Assembly: GCF_002803065.1 (NCBI RefSeq)
Contig: NZ_NNBL01000006.1
Span: forward strand, 1-64,000
Direction: 5' to 3'
Source: Streptomyces sp. CB01635
GTDB lineage: Bacteria; Actinomycetota; Actinomycetes; Streptomycetales; Streptomycetaceae
DNA length: 64,000 nt
The notes beneath the pieces were generated by a model, which did not search any database, was not told the DNA's origin, and was given only the letters and a program-made list of their open reading frames with translations. Of the stretch, positions 39,891-47,924 are shown piece after piece (position 1 is the stretch's first letter; each line of letters starts with the position of its first letter). The translations under genes were made by a program, and so were the position numbers.

Positions 39891-41189
39891 TTACTTGTTG
39901 AGGGAGTCGAGAGAAGGGCCGAGGATCCAGGTGGCGATCTCTCGGATCGCGCCGTCACCACCGGGGAGAGTGGTGACCGCGCGCGCGGCGCCTCGTACGA
40001 CGTCGTGGGCGCTCGCGACCGCCACGGGCCAGCCGACAAGGCCGAAGCACGGGAGGTCGTTGACGTCGTTGCCGACGTAGAGCACGCGCTCGGGCGCGAT
40101 GCCCTGTTCCTCGCACCACTGCTTCAGTGCGAGGTCCTTGCGGTCGATGCCGTGCAGGACCGGGATCTGGAGCTTCCTGGCCCGGGCGGCGACGACCGGG
40201 TTCTGTTCCGTGGACAGGATCAGCAGCGGCACGCCCGACTTGCGCAGGGCAGCGATGCCGAGGCCGTCACCGCGGTGCACGGTGACGAACTCCCGTCCGT
40301 CGGAGTCGATCAGCACCTTGTCATCGGTCTGGGTGCCGTCGAAGTCGAGGACGACCGCGTCGATGTCTTCGGCGGTCGGGAGGGAGCCGGGCCTGTTCGC
40401 GTCGAAGAGCGGCGCGAGGGCCCGGGCGCGGGAGAGGTCGTGCGGGTCGTCGATCTCCAGGACCCGCGCGGGGTCGGTGCGGACGAGTTCCGTGCGGCCG
40501 AAGAAGCGGTGCTCGGCCTCGCGGAAGCCCCTCGCGTCCATGGCGTAGACCGCGCCGGTCTCCAGGAGGTCCTGGGGGCGGTCCTGGCGCATCTGGCGGA
40601 AGGACTTGTCGTGGTTGACGCCGTAGCCGCCGCTGGTGGCGGCGGGGGCGACGAGGGTGTCGGTGCCGCCCTCGACGGAGGCGCGCTCCACCGCGGGCGC
40701 GGCCGGCTCGTCATCGGCGTCGCGCCACACGAACCCGTGGAAGGGAGCGACGGTCAGGGCCGTGTCGGCGCCCTTCTCGACGATCGCGTTGACGACGCCG
40801 TCGATGTCCTCGCGGACGATGAAGGGGCTGGTGCACTGGACGAGGAGCACGACGTCGACCGCTGCGCCCTGGAGGGCCTCGTGGGCGTCGAGGGCGTGCA
40901 GCACGGCCGCCTCGGAGCTCGACTTGTCGCCGGCGATGGCGGCGGGCCGCAGGACGACCTCGGCGCCCGCCTCGCGGGCCACGGCGGCGATCGCGGCGTC
41001 GTCGGTGGAGACCACGACGTCCGTGACGAGCCGGGTGGCGCGGCACTCGCGGACGGTGCGGGCCACGAGGGGCACGCCGCCGACCGGGGCGAGGTTCTTG
41101 GCGGGCACTCCCTTGGAGCCGCCACGGGCGGGGATCACGGCGAGGACGCGGCGGACCGGTGCCGCTGTGCCCGCTTCCGGGTTGGTCAT
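39891..41189 (-). CDS. neuA: Bifunctional CMP-nonulosonate synthetase / HAD phosphatase
   Basis: 432 residues from the ATG at 41189. N-terminal half (about 1-240): NeuA-type cytidylyltransferase with VLAVIPARGGSKGVPAKNL, the nucleotide-binding signature. C-terminal half (about 255-425): KdsC-type HAD phosphatase with VVLDFDGTQTDD (nucleophile and acid aspartates), ILSTEQ (motif II) and VLYVGNDVNDLPCF (motif IV). The fusion parallels vertebrate CMAS, whose C-terminal domain is KdsC-like. Removing a 9-phosphate before CMP activation would fit a Kdn-9-phosphate intermediate. It is 14 bases upstream of neuB in the same operon. Confidence 0.9.
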   Translation of the reverse strand: MTNPEAGTAAPVRRVLAVIPARGGSKGVPAKNLAPVGGVPLVARTVRECRATRLVTDVVVSTDDAAIAAVAREAGAEVVLRPAAIAGDKSSSEAAVLHALDAHEALQGAAVDVVLLVQCTSPFIVREDIDGVVNAIVEKGADTALTVAPFHGFVWRDADDEPAAPAVERASVEGGTDTLVAPAATSGGYGVNHDKSFRQMRQDRPQDLLETGAVYAMDARGFREAEHRFFGRTELVRTDPARVLEIDDPHDLSRARALAPLFDANRPGSLPTAEDIDAVVLDFDGTQTDDKVLIDSDGREFVTVHRGDGLGIAALRKSGVPLLILSTEQNPVVAARARKLQIPVLHGIDRKDLALKQWCEEQGIAPERVLYVGNDVNDLPCFGLVGWPVAVASAHDVVRGAARAVTTLPGGDGAIREIATWILGPSLDSLNK

Positions 41190-41215
41190 CAGGTCTCCTT
41201 GAGGGGTACGGGCGT

Positions 41216-42532
41216 TCACAGCTCGCCCATCCGCCGGATGACGGGCGCCACGCGCTGCACTCCGTGCCGGTAGGCGCCACGTGCGGCGCGGCGCACGATC
41301 TGCCGGACGGGGCCGGGCTCCTTGCCTGCGGCGGGTGCGCCGGGCAGCGGCGTCCCGTCGGGGGCGAGGTGGTGGCGGGCGAGGATGCGCGGCAGGTAGC
41401 CGGGGGCGGTGGTGAGGCTGTAGTAGGGGGCCAGGGGCGGGAGCCGGTCGGCTCCGGTCAGGCCGGTGACCCGGGCGCGGGCCGTGTCGAAGGCGGTGTC
41501 GTACGTGCCGTCGGCCGCGACGCCCTGGCGTGCCACCCACTCCTCGTCGGCCTTCGGCAGGTGGCCCGCGTCGAGCTGGTCCCAGGAGGCGAGGCAGCCG
41601 GAGCCGGTGAAGTGGTGGTTGCCGAGCGCCTCGCGCACCCCGAGGTCCGTGAGCAGGGCCGTGGGGATGCGCCGGTGCAGGGCTTCGAGCGCGGCCGTCG
41701 AGCTGACGGTGACCAGGAGGTCGGTGCGGTCGAGTACCTCGCCCATGTGCCCGTAGACGAGGCGGCAGTTGGCGGGCAGTCCGCCGTCGATCCGCTGGGC
41801 GAGCTTCTGGTAGGGCGCCTCTTCGATGTGCGTGGTGTGCTCGCCCGGCTTGCTGCGCAGCTTGAGCAGTACCTCGCGCTCGGGGTGCAGACGGGCGTGT
41901 CCGACGAGCCGCTTGAGCAGGTAGGCGCGGTCGGCGGGGGTGTCCGGTACGGAGGGCTGCGCGGCGAAGACGACCGTGTACGGGTCGTGCCTCTCCTCGT
42001 AGGGCGTGCCGCCGAGGAACGGCAGCGCGCACTCGGTCACCGAGGAGGCATCGGTGTCCACACCTTCGTACACGGCGCGGAAACGGTCCGCGTCGTGGCG
42101 GGAGTTGGCGAGGACGAGGTCGGCGCCGTGCCGCAGGAGCAGCCCGTCGGCGAGCTTCTCGTAGACGACTCCCACGTAGCCGGTGACGACGACGGGCCGC
42201 TTGGCCCGGCCCTGCCAGGCCCGCGCGAGGCCGTGGAGCATGGCCTGGACGGCGCCGCCGACGAGGGCGAGGACGACGACGTCGTACCGGTCGGCGTCCT
42301 GCTCCATACGGCGCAGGAATTCGACGGCGGTGACTTCGTCGAGGCTGTCGGCGCGGACGCCGACCTCGTCGAGCTGGCGGGGTGTCGGGGTGGCCCGGCC
42401 GCGCAGGAGGAATCCGTTGAGCGGACTCTCGTCGGTGGTGAGGCGGCGCGCGGTGAGCGCGCCCCACTTCCACCGGGTGTCGGAGTCCGCGAGCACGGCG
42501 ACCCGTCGGGTCTCAGAGGTACTTGCTGGCAC
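41216..42532 (-). CDS. DUF6716-like putative glycosyltransferase
   Basis: 438 residues from the GTG at 42532 (MPASTSETRRVAVLADSDTR); a TTG at 42571 is less likely. It has a two-Rossmann-domain look: VAVLADSDTRWKW at the start, VVVLALVGGAVQAMLHGL, VLLKLRSKPGEHTTH, and LLVTVSSTAALEALHRR, which resembles the Ser-Thr motif of bacterial sialyl- and polysialyltransferases. The DUF6716 assignment is from recall. It is the first gene of the minus-strand operon, 26 bases from neuA, and its 198-base upstream region is shared with the divergent GT2 operon. Confidence 0.7.
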   Translation of the reverse strand: MPASTSETRRVAVLADSDTRWKWGALTARRLTTDESPLNGFLLRGRATPTPRQLDEVGVRADSLDEVTAVEFLRRMEQDADRYDVVVLALVGGAVQAMLHGLARAWQGRAKRPVVVTGYVGVVYEKLADGLLLRHGADLVLANSRHDADRFRAVYEGVDTDASSVTECALPFLGGTPYEERHDPYTVVFAAQPSVPDTPADRAYLLKRLVGHARLHPEREVLLKLRSKPGEHTTHIEEAPYQKLAQRIDGGLPANCRLVYGHMGEVLDRTDLLVTVSSTAALEALHRRIPTALLTDLGVREALGNHHFTGSGCLASWDQLDAGHLPKADEEWVARQGVAADGTYDTAFDTARARVTGLTGADRLPPLAPYYSLTTAPGYLPRILARHHLAPDGTPLPGAPAAGKEPGPVRQIVRRAARGAYRHGVQRVAPVIRRMGEL

Positions 42533-42730
42533 ACCGAAGAAGCTAGGAAGCGATTCCGATCGACGGCCCAACCGGAGTGCAACAAACGGTTAACAGCGCA
42601 CCGACGAATGGCGAATCCGGCCGGGAAGTGCCCAGGAAGCAGGCGGGTTCACTATTCCGCCACGCGTCGTTCACCTGACATCTCACCATCGGTCAAGACG
42701 AATGCCGGGCCGCCGCCTAGCGTCCTTCAC

Positions 42731-43711
42731 GTGGTCAAGCTCTCCGTCATCGTGCCGTTCTACAACGTGCAGCAATACGCGCCCGACACCCTCAGAAGTC
42801 TTCGTGCCAACGCGCGCGACGACTTCGAATTCATTCTCGTCGACGACTGTTCGAAGGACGAGACCCCGGACATTCTCGCGCGCGCCGAGCGCGAGCTGCC
42901 CGGCGCCGTCCTGGTCAGACACGAAAAGAACGGAGGCCTGGCCACCGCGCGCAACACCGGACTCGACGCGTCGCGCGGTGAGTACCTGACATTCCTGGAC
43001 GGGGACGACTGGCTCGCCCCTGGATACTACGAGCGACTGCTCGCCTCCATCGAAGGCCTGGGCTGCGATTTCGTCCGTACGGACCATGTCCAGTGCACCG
43101 CGCGGGCCCGCACCGTCCACCGCGTGCCGACCGGCAGGCGCGGTGTCGTCATGGATCCGCGCGAGGCGATCCTGCCCGCCGACCGCTCGACGTCCGTCGA
43201 CTACGCGTACGCGTGGGCCGGCATGTACCACCGGCGGCTCGCCGACGCCGGCCTCCTCCACTTCACCGACGGCCTGCGCACGGCCGAGGACAGGCCGTGG
43301 ATCTGGCGGCTGCACCGCGAGGCGAAATCCTTTGCCGCGGTGGGACTTCTCGGCGTGTTCTACCGGCGCGGTGTCGCTTCGTCGCTGACGCAGATCGGCG
43401 ATGTGCGGCAGCTCGATTTCATCAAGGCGTTCGATCAGGTGGTGGCCGAAACGGCGCAGGACCAGGACGCGGAAAAACTTCTGCCGAAGGCCGTCCGTAC
43501 GTACTGCGCGATTATTTCGCACCACCTGGGATCCATCGAAAGGTTCGAACCGGCAGTGGCGCGCAAATTGAAGACACTGAGTTCCGCGGCGCTGAAGCGC
43601 ATGCCGCAGGACGTACTCGACGACGCGCTCGACTCGATGGACGTGCAGCGGGCGACGCGCCTGCGCCGGCTGCGGCGCCGCCCCGCCGCGGCGGGGGTGG
43701 CTGCCGCGTGA
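42731..43711 (+). CDS. Family 2 glycosyltransferase
   Basis: 326 residues from a GTG (MVKLSVIVPFYNVQQYAPDTL). GT-A fold: FEFILVDDCSKDETPDIL, KNGGLATARNTGLDASRGEYLTFLDGDDWL with the DxD-type metal site. The C-terminal third is basic and helical (RLRRLRRRP), possibly membrane-associating. It starts a plus-strand operon of four genes, and its TGA overlaps the next GTG. It probably adds a linkage or branch sugar of the wall glycopolymer. Confidence 0.88.
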   Translation: MVKLSVIVPFYNVQQYAPDTLRSLRANARDDFEFILVDDCSKDETPDILARAERELPGAVLVRHEKNGGLATARNTGLDASRGEYLTFLDGDDWLAPGYYERLLASIEGLGCDFVRTDHVQCTARARTVHRVPTGRRGVVMDPREAILPADRSTSVDYAYAWAGMYHRRLADAGLLHFTDGLRTAEDRPWIWRLHREAKSFAAVGLLGVFYRRGVASSLTQIGDVRQLDFIKAFDQVVAETAQDQDAEKLLPKAVRTYCAIISHHLGSIERFEPAVARKLKTLSSAALKRMPQDVLDDALDSMDVQRATRLRRLRRRPAAAGVAAA

Positions 43712-45045
43712 CCACACAGATCTTCTTCGCCTCCACGCTGTACGGGACCGCGACGCTCGCCGCGGCCCTCGACGCGGACTGCTTCGCGCCCGCGGACCGG
43801 CGCATCCTGCTCGTCGCCAACAACGCGGCGACCCCGGAGACGACGCCCGCCGTCGACGAGATGCCGGGCTTCGAGCGGCTGCGCGGCCGCTTCGACGACA
43901 TCGTGTCGTGGAACGAGACCATCGCGCCGTTCCACCCCGGCGGCTGGGCCCCGCGCCCCGACGACGTACCGCTGTGGGAGCGCCATCTGCGTCTCGCCTG
44001 GGGCCTGGGCGACGACGACGTCGAGCTGGCCGTGGAGTCGATCCAGGTCAACCCGGCGATGGCCGTGGCGCAGATCTTCACCGGCGTCCCCGTCGACGTG
44101 TACGCGGACGGCCTGATGAGCTACGGCCCGACCCGCAACAAGATCGACCCGCTGGTCGGCACCCGCGTGCGGCGGCTGCTGCACCTGGACCTCGTACCGG
44201 ACCTGAAGCCGCTGCTCCTCACGGAGTTCGGCGTGGAGCCCGAGGTCGTGCCGACGGACGTCTTCGTGAAGGTGCTGGCCGAACTGGGCGACGTGAGCGG
44301 CGAGTTGCCGCACGTCGGGCCCGAACCGGCCGTGCTGCTCGGGCAGTACCTGTCCGCGCTCGACATCCTCACCGCGCAGGAGGAGGAGGACCTGCACGTG
44401 CGGATGATGCGCGGCGCGGTCGCCCTCGGCCACACGCGGATCGTCTTCAAGCCCCACCCGACGGCGCCGGCCACCTGGTCGCGCACCCTGGAGGCGGAGG
44501 CGGAGAAGCTCGGCGCCGAGCTCACCGTCCTCGACACGCCCGTGCTCGCCGAGGTCCTGTACCAGCGGATGCGCCCGGCCCTGGTCGTCGGCTGCTTCTC
44601 GACGGCGCTGCTGACCGCGTCCGCGTTCTACGGCATCCCGGTCGCCCGCATCGGCACCGGCACCCTCCTCGACCGCCTCGCGCCGTACCAGAACAGCAAC
44701 CGCGTCCCGGTCACGATCGTGGACGCGCTGCTGCCCGAGCTGTCGGAGCAGGCTGCCGTGACCGCGCAGGAGTCCGGCACGGCGAACGCCGAGCTGAACC
44801 AGCTGGTGCGCGCGGTCGGCTTCGCGATGCAGCCGAAGATCTACCCGGACCTGCGGGCCGCGGCCGAGCGGTACCTCTCGACGCACTTGAGCGACCACAC
44901 GTGGCGCTACTTCAAGCGCCGCCGGCTCACGTCCCTCGCGCTGCCTGGCGCCGTCCCGGCTCAGCTCGCGTTCATTCCGCGCAACGCGACGGTGCGCCGG
45001 GTCGCCCGCCGCGCGCGCTCGTTCAAGCGGGCTGCCCTCGGATGA
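43708..45045 (+). CDS. Alpha-2,8-polysialyltransferase-family glycosyltransferase
   Basis: 445 residues, GTG overlapping the previous stop. It starts TTQIFFASTLYGTATLAAAL, as polyST proteins do. The three motifs of the superfamily are visible: VYADGLMSYG (acidic-Gly), IVFKPHPTAP (HP motif, CMP binding) and VGCFSTALLTAS (Ser-Thr). This is the best candidate for the polymerase that builds a poly-nonulosonic acid chain. The stop overlaps the acyltransferase start. Confidence 0.82.
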   Translation: MTTQIFFASTLYGTATLAAALDADCFAPADRRILLVANNAATPETTPAVDEMPGFERLRGRFDDIVSWNETIAPFHPGGWAPRPDDVPLWERHLRLAWGLGDDDVELAVESIQVNPAMAVAQIFTGVPVDVYADGLMSYGPTRNKIDPLVGTRVRRLLHLDLVPDLKPLLLTEFGVEPEVVPTDVFVKVLAELGDVSGELPHVGPEPAVLLGQYLSALDILTAQEEEDLHVRMMRGAVALGHTRIVFKPHPTAPATWSRTLEAEAEKLGAELTVLDTPVLAEVLYQRMRPALVVGCFSTALLTASAFYGIPVARIGTGTLLDRLAPYQNSNRVPVTIVDALLPELSEQAAVTAQESGTANAELNQLVRAVGFAMQPKIYPDLRAAAERYLSTHLSDHTWRYFKRRRLTSLALPGAVPAQLAFIPRNATVRRVARRARSFKRAALG

Positions 45046-46187
45046 GTACTTCACAGACGACGCTCCCCAAGCTTTCTCCGGGAGCGGACGCCACGGTGCG
45101 GAGCGCACGCCCCCGCGCGCACGCACCGCGGCTGAGAGCCCTGGACGGCCTGCGACTCATAGCCGCCCTGATGGTCGCCGCGTACCACTACGGCGGCCGT
45201 GACGGTGAGGTGTCCCAGGCCTGGGGCACCTCACCGAAGGTCCAGTTCCCGTCACTGCACCAGTGGTTCGCCTACGGCTGCCTCGGGGTGCAGATCTTCT
45301 TCGTCATCAGCGGCTTCGTGATCTGCATGAGCGGCTGGGGCAAGCCCCTGCGCTCGTTCTTCGCCTCCCGCGCGTCCCGACTGCTGCCGTCCTACTGGGC
45401 GGCCGTGATCCTGGTGACAGCGGTCTTCGCGCTGCCCGTGGTCGCGTACAAGGCGGTCTCGCCCAGTGACGCGCTCCTCAATCTGACGATGCTCCAGCAG
45501 CCGCTCGGCGTGGACCGGGTCCTCGGCGTCTGCTGGACCCTGTGGGCCGAGGTCCGCTTCTACGCGCTGTTCGCCCTGTGCATCGTCCTGCCGGGCGCGA
45601 ACCGGCGCCGCGTCGTGCTGTTCTGCGCCGTGTGGACGCTCGCTGCCGCGATCACCCAGGCGTCCGGCGAGCCGGCCCTCAAGGTCATCCTGATGCCGGA
45701 GTACGCGCCGTACTTCATCGGCGGCGTCGGCCTGTATCTGCTCCACCTCAACCACCGCGACATGACCGCGTGGGGCATCGTCCTCGTGAGCTGGCTGATC
45801 GGTCAGCACTACGCGGTGGCCGCACTGTGGCATGCACCGAACCCTCACTTCTTCTCGTACCGGGGGTCGGGCTCGATCATCCTGATAGTGACCCTCGGCT
45901 TCGTGGCGGTGGGCGCGATAGCGCTCGGGCTGCTGAACCGGATCAACTGGGGATGGCTGACGGTCGCCGGTGCGCTGACGTACCCGTTCTACCTGGTCCA
46001 CGAGCATCTGGGCTGGGTGGTGATCGAGATGCTGCACCGGCGTCTCGGGCTGCCGTCCGCCGTGACGTTCACCCTCACGGTCGCCGCGATGCTCACCCTC
46101 GCATGGCTCCTGAACCGCTTCGCGGAGAAGCCGCTTGCACCTTTCCTGCGCAAACAGCTGAACCCCACGCCCGCCAGGATTCACTGA
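45042..46187 (+). CDS. Acyltransferase family 3 membrane protein
   Basis: 381 residues. A 28-residue basic N-terminal tail is followed by the acyltransferase-3 signature LRALDGLRLIAALMVAAYHY, with the catalytic histidine at about 48. Further marks are GVQIFFVISGFVI and SRASRLLPSYWAAV. There are about ten membrane helices. These proteins O-acetylate or O-acylate extracellular polysaccharides, so the substrate here is probably the glycopolymer made by its operon partners. The start overlaps the polysialyltransferase stop by four bases. Confidence 0.9.
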   Translation: MSTSQTTLPKLSPGADATVRSARPRAHAPRLRALDGLRLIAALMVAAYHYGGRDGEVSQAWGTSPKVQFPSLHQWFAYGCLGVQIFFVISGFVICMSGWGKPLRSFFASRASRLLPSYWAAVILVTAVFALPVVAYKAVSPSDALLNLTMLQQPLGVDRVLGVCWTLWAEVRFYALFALCIVLPGANRRRVVLFCAVWTLAAAITQASGEPALKVILMPEYAPYFIGGVGLYLLHLNHRDMTAWGIVLVSWLIGQHYAVAALWHAPNPHFFSYRGSGSIILIVTLGFVAVGAIALGLLNRINWGWLTVAGALTYPFYLVHEHLGWVVIEMLHRRLGLPSAVTFTLTVAAMLTLAWLLNRFAEKPLAPFLRKQLNPTPARIH

Positions 46188-46281
46188 GGATTCATACCCG
46201 GCGGAGTTTGCTGCCCGATTGGCGGATGCGATCTCTGAGCGCCTTGACCCTGTCGATTAGGAGCTCATAGGTTCGCGTCCC

Positions 46282-47181
46282 ATGACTGCTGTGCACACCA
46301 CCGCCCGGCGCCCGATCGACCTCGACGACGTCCCCGGCTGGTTCCCCCCGCTCGACCAACTCCTGTTCACCTGGCTCCTCGAACGGCAGGCGCAGCGGGA
46401 GGTCCGCGGGGATCTGCTGGAACTCGGCGTCTACATGGGCAAGAGCGCGGTCCTCCTCGGACAGCATCTGCACGGCACCGAGAAGTTCACCGTGTGCGAC
46501 CTGTTCGAGGGCGACGCCCCCGACGAGGCGAACCAGGCCGAATCCACCAAGTCCTACGCCTCACTGACCCGGCAGGCCTTCGAGGAGAACTACCTCTCGT
46601 TCCACGACGAGCTGCCGAAGGTCGTCCAGGCACCCAGCTCCGTGATCTCCGACGAGGTCGACCCCGGCACCTGCCGCTTCGTCCACATCGACGCCTCGCA
46701 CCTCTACGAGCATGTGTACGGCGACATCGGCGCCGCCCGCGAGCTGCTCGGCGCCGACGGCATCGTCGTCCTGGACGACTTCCGCTCCGAGCACACGCCG
46801 GGCGTCTCCGTCGCCGCGTGGGAGGCCGTACTCAACCGCGGCCTGCGCCCGCTCTGCCTGAGCACCCAGAAGCTGTACGCCACATGGGAGGACCCCGAGC
46901 CCCTCCAGGACGAGCTCCTCGGCATGCTCAGGGAGCGCGACGACATCGCCCTCAGCGTGCAGCAGGCGGCTGGTCACCGCCTGGTCCGCACGAAGTCGAA
47001 GGCGGTCAAGGCGCCCGCGTTCCCGCGCTCCCGCCACCATGTGGAGCACCTGGCGGAGCCGAAGGCGGCCTCCGCCCCGGATCCGGCTCCCGTACGCAAG
47101 CGCAGCCGCGCCCGCAGGATCGCCGTGGACCTGACGCCGCCGGTCATCACCCGGGCCCTGCGCCGCGCCCGCAGGGGCTAG
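46282..47181 (+). CDS. TylF-like SAM-dependent methyltransferase
   Basis: 299 residues. A Rossmann methyltransferase of the TylF/macrocin O-methyltransferase type: REVRGDLLELGVYMGKSAVLLG (SAM site), KFTVCDLFEGDAPDE, CRFVHIDASHLYEHVYGDI and GIVVLDDFRS, the metal-binding acidic pair. The C-terminal 60 residues are basic and low-complexity. It follows the acyltransferase by 94 bases and may O-methylate sugars of the same polymer. A hairpin ends the operon. Confidence 0.85.
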   Translation: MTAVHTTARRPIDLDDVPGWFPPLDQLLFTWLLERQAQREVRGDLLELGVYMGKSAVLLGQHLHGTEKFTVCDLFEGDAPDEANQAESTKSYASLTRQAFEENYLSFHDELPKVVQAPSSVISDEVDPGTCRFVHIDASHLYEHVYGDIGAARELLGADGIVVLDDFRSEHTPGVSVAAWEAVLNRGLRPLCLSTQKLYATWEDPEPLQDELLGMLRERDDIALSVQQAAGHRLVRTKSKAVKAPAFPRSRHHVEHLAEPKAASAPDPAPVRKRSRARRIAVDLTPPVITRALRRARRG

Positions 47182-47194
47182 GCCGAAAGCAGCC

Positions 47195-47213
47195 CGGGGG
47201 CCTCAGGCCCCCG
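47195..47213. terminator. Terminator hairpin shared by the methyltransferase and leuE genes
   Basis: CGGGGGCC/GGCCCCCG with a 3-base loop. The loop bases (TCA, 47203-47205) are the leuE stop codon on the minus strand. Confidence 0.65.
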
Positions 47214-47859
47214 CGAGGGACAGCTTGACCGCGAAACCCAGGAACAGCATGCCCGCCGCCGTGGTCGCGCCCGCCGAGAGCCGCCTGCGGCGCCGGAAGG
47301 CGTCGGCCAGGCGGGTACCGCTGAAGATCAGGGTGGAGAGGTAGAGGAAGCTCAGGACCTGGAGCAGCCCGCCGAGGACCACGAAGGACAGCGCCGGGTA
47401 GGCGTAGCCGGGGTCCACGAACTGAACGAAGAAGGAGATCAGGAACAGGATCGCCTTCGGGTTGAAGAGGCTGACGATCAGGGCGCGGCGGTACGGGTGC
47501 TCGTCACCGCTCCCGGTCACCGTCTCGGTTCCGCTCTCCACGTCGGGCTCACCGCGCTGCTTCCACAGCGCCCGCGCCGACCGGATCATGCCGATCGCCA
47601 TCCACGTCAGGTAACCCGCTCCCGCGTACTTCACGACGAGGAAGAGCAGGGGCGTCGTCTGCAGCACGGAGGCCGCGCCGAGCGCGGCCAGTGTCATCAG
47701 GACCGTGTCCCCGGTGAAGACACCGGCGGCGGCCGCGTATCCGGTGCGTATGCCCTTGCGGGCGGCCACGGAAAGCACGTAGAGGGAGTTCGGTCCTGGC
47801 AGCAGGACGATGAGGACGAGACCGGCCAGATAGGTCGGGAGATTGATGACACCGAGCAT
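47203..47859 (-). CDS. leuE: LysE/LeuE-family amino-acid exporter
   Basis: 218 residues, ATG start. Six hydrophobic helices. The family N-terminus YLAGLVLIVLLPGPNSLYVLSVAARKGIRTGYAAAAGVFTGD contains the PGP motif. RALIVSLFNPKAILFLISFFVQFVDP is the second conserved block. It exports leucine-like amino acids by proton exchange. An extended palindrome occupies its leader and suggests specific regulation. Confidence 0.88.
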   Translation of the reverse strand: MLGVINLPTYLAGLVLIVLLPGPNSLYVLSVAARKGIRTGYAAAAGVFTGDTVLMTLAALGAASVLQTTPLLFLVVKYAGAGYLTWMAIGMIRSARALWKQRGEPDVESGTETVTGSGDEHPYRRALIVSLFNPKAILFLISFFVQFVDPGYAYPALSFVVLGGLLQVLSFLYLSTLIFSGTRLADAFRRRRRLSAGATTAAGMLFLGFAVKLSLAGA

Positions 47860-47862
47860 GAA

Positions 47863-47902
47863 AGGGAGTGTCGCACGCCTATATGGCCATACGACACTCC
47901 CT
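47863..47902. promoter_or_regulatory. Nested palindrome in the leuE leader
   Basis: An 11-base perfect repeat (47863-47873 and 47892-47902) encloses the separate 10-base palindrome TATGGCCATA (47882-47891), starting 4 bases before the leuE ATG. It may be a regulator site, or the terminator of the mutase gene upstream, or both. Confidence 0.5.
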
Positions 47903-47924
47903 GCTCAGAGGGTGATACGGGGCC

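Noticed and set aside
39891..42473. An 860-residue frame joining the CMP-sugar synthetase with upstream sequence
   Set aside because: The upstream 428 codons are a shifted frame of the DUF6716 glycosyltransferase gene; the true start is the ATG at 41189.
43201..43216. A further nucleoside palindrome-like string (CTACGCGTACGCGTGG)
   Set aside because: It lies inside a glycosyltransferase coding region and lacks the CGCGCG core.
37763..47181. A sialic acid (Neu5Ac) capsule of the animal-mimicry type
   Set aside because: No UDP-GlcNAc 2-epimerase or ManNAc-forming enzyme and no capsule export genes are present; Kdn wall polymer fits better.
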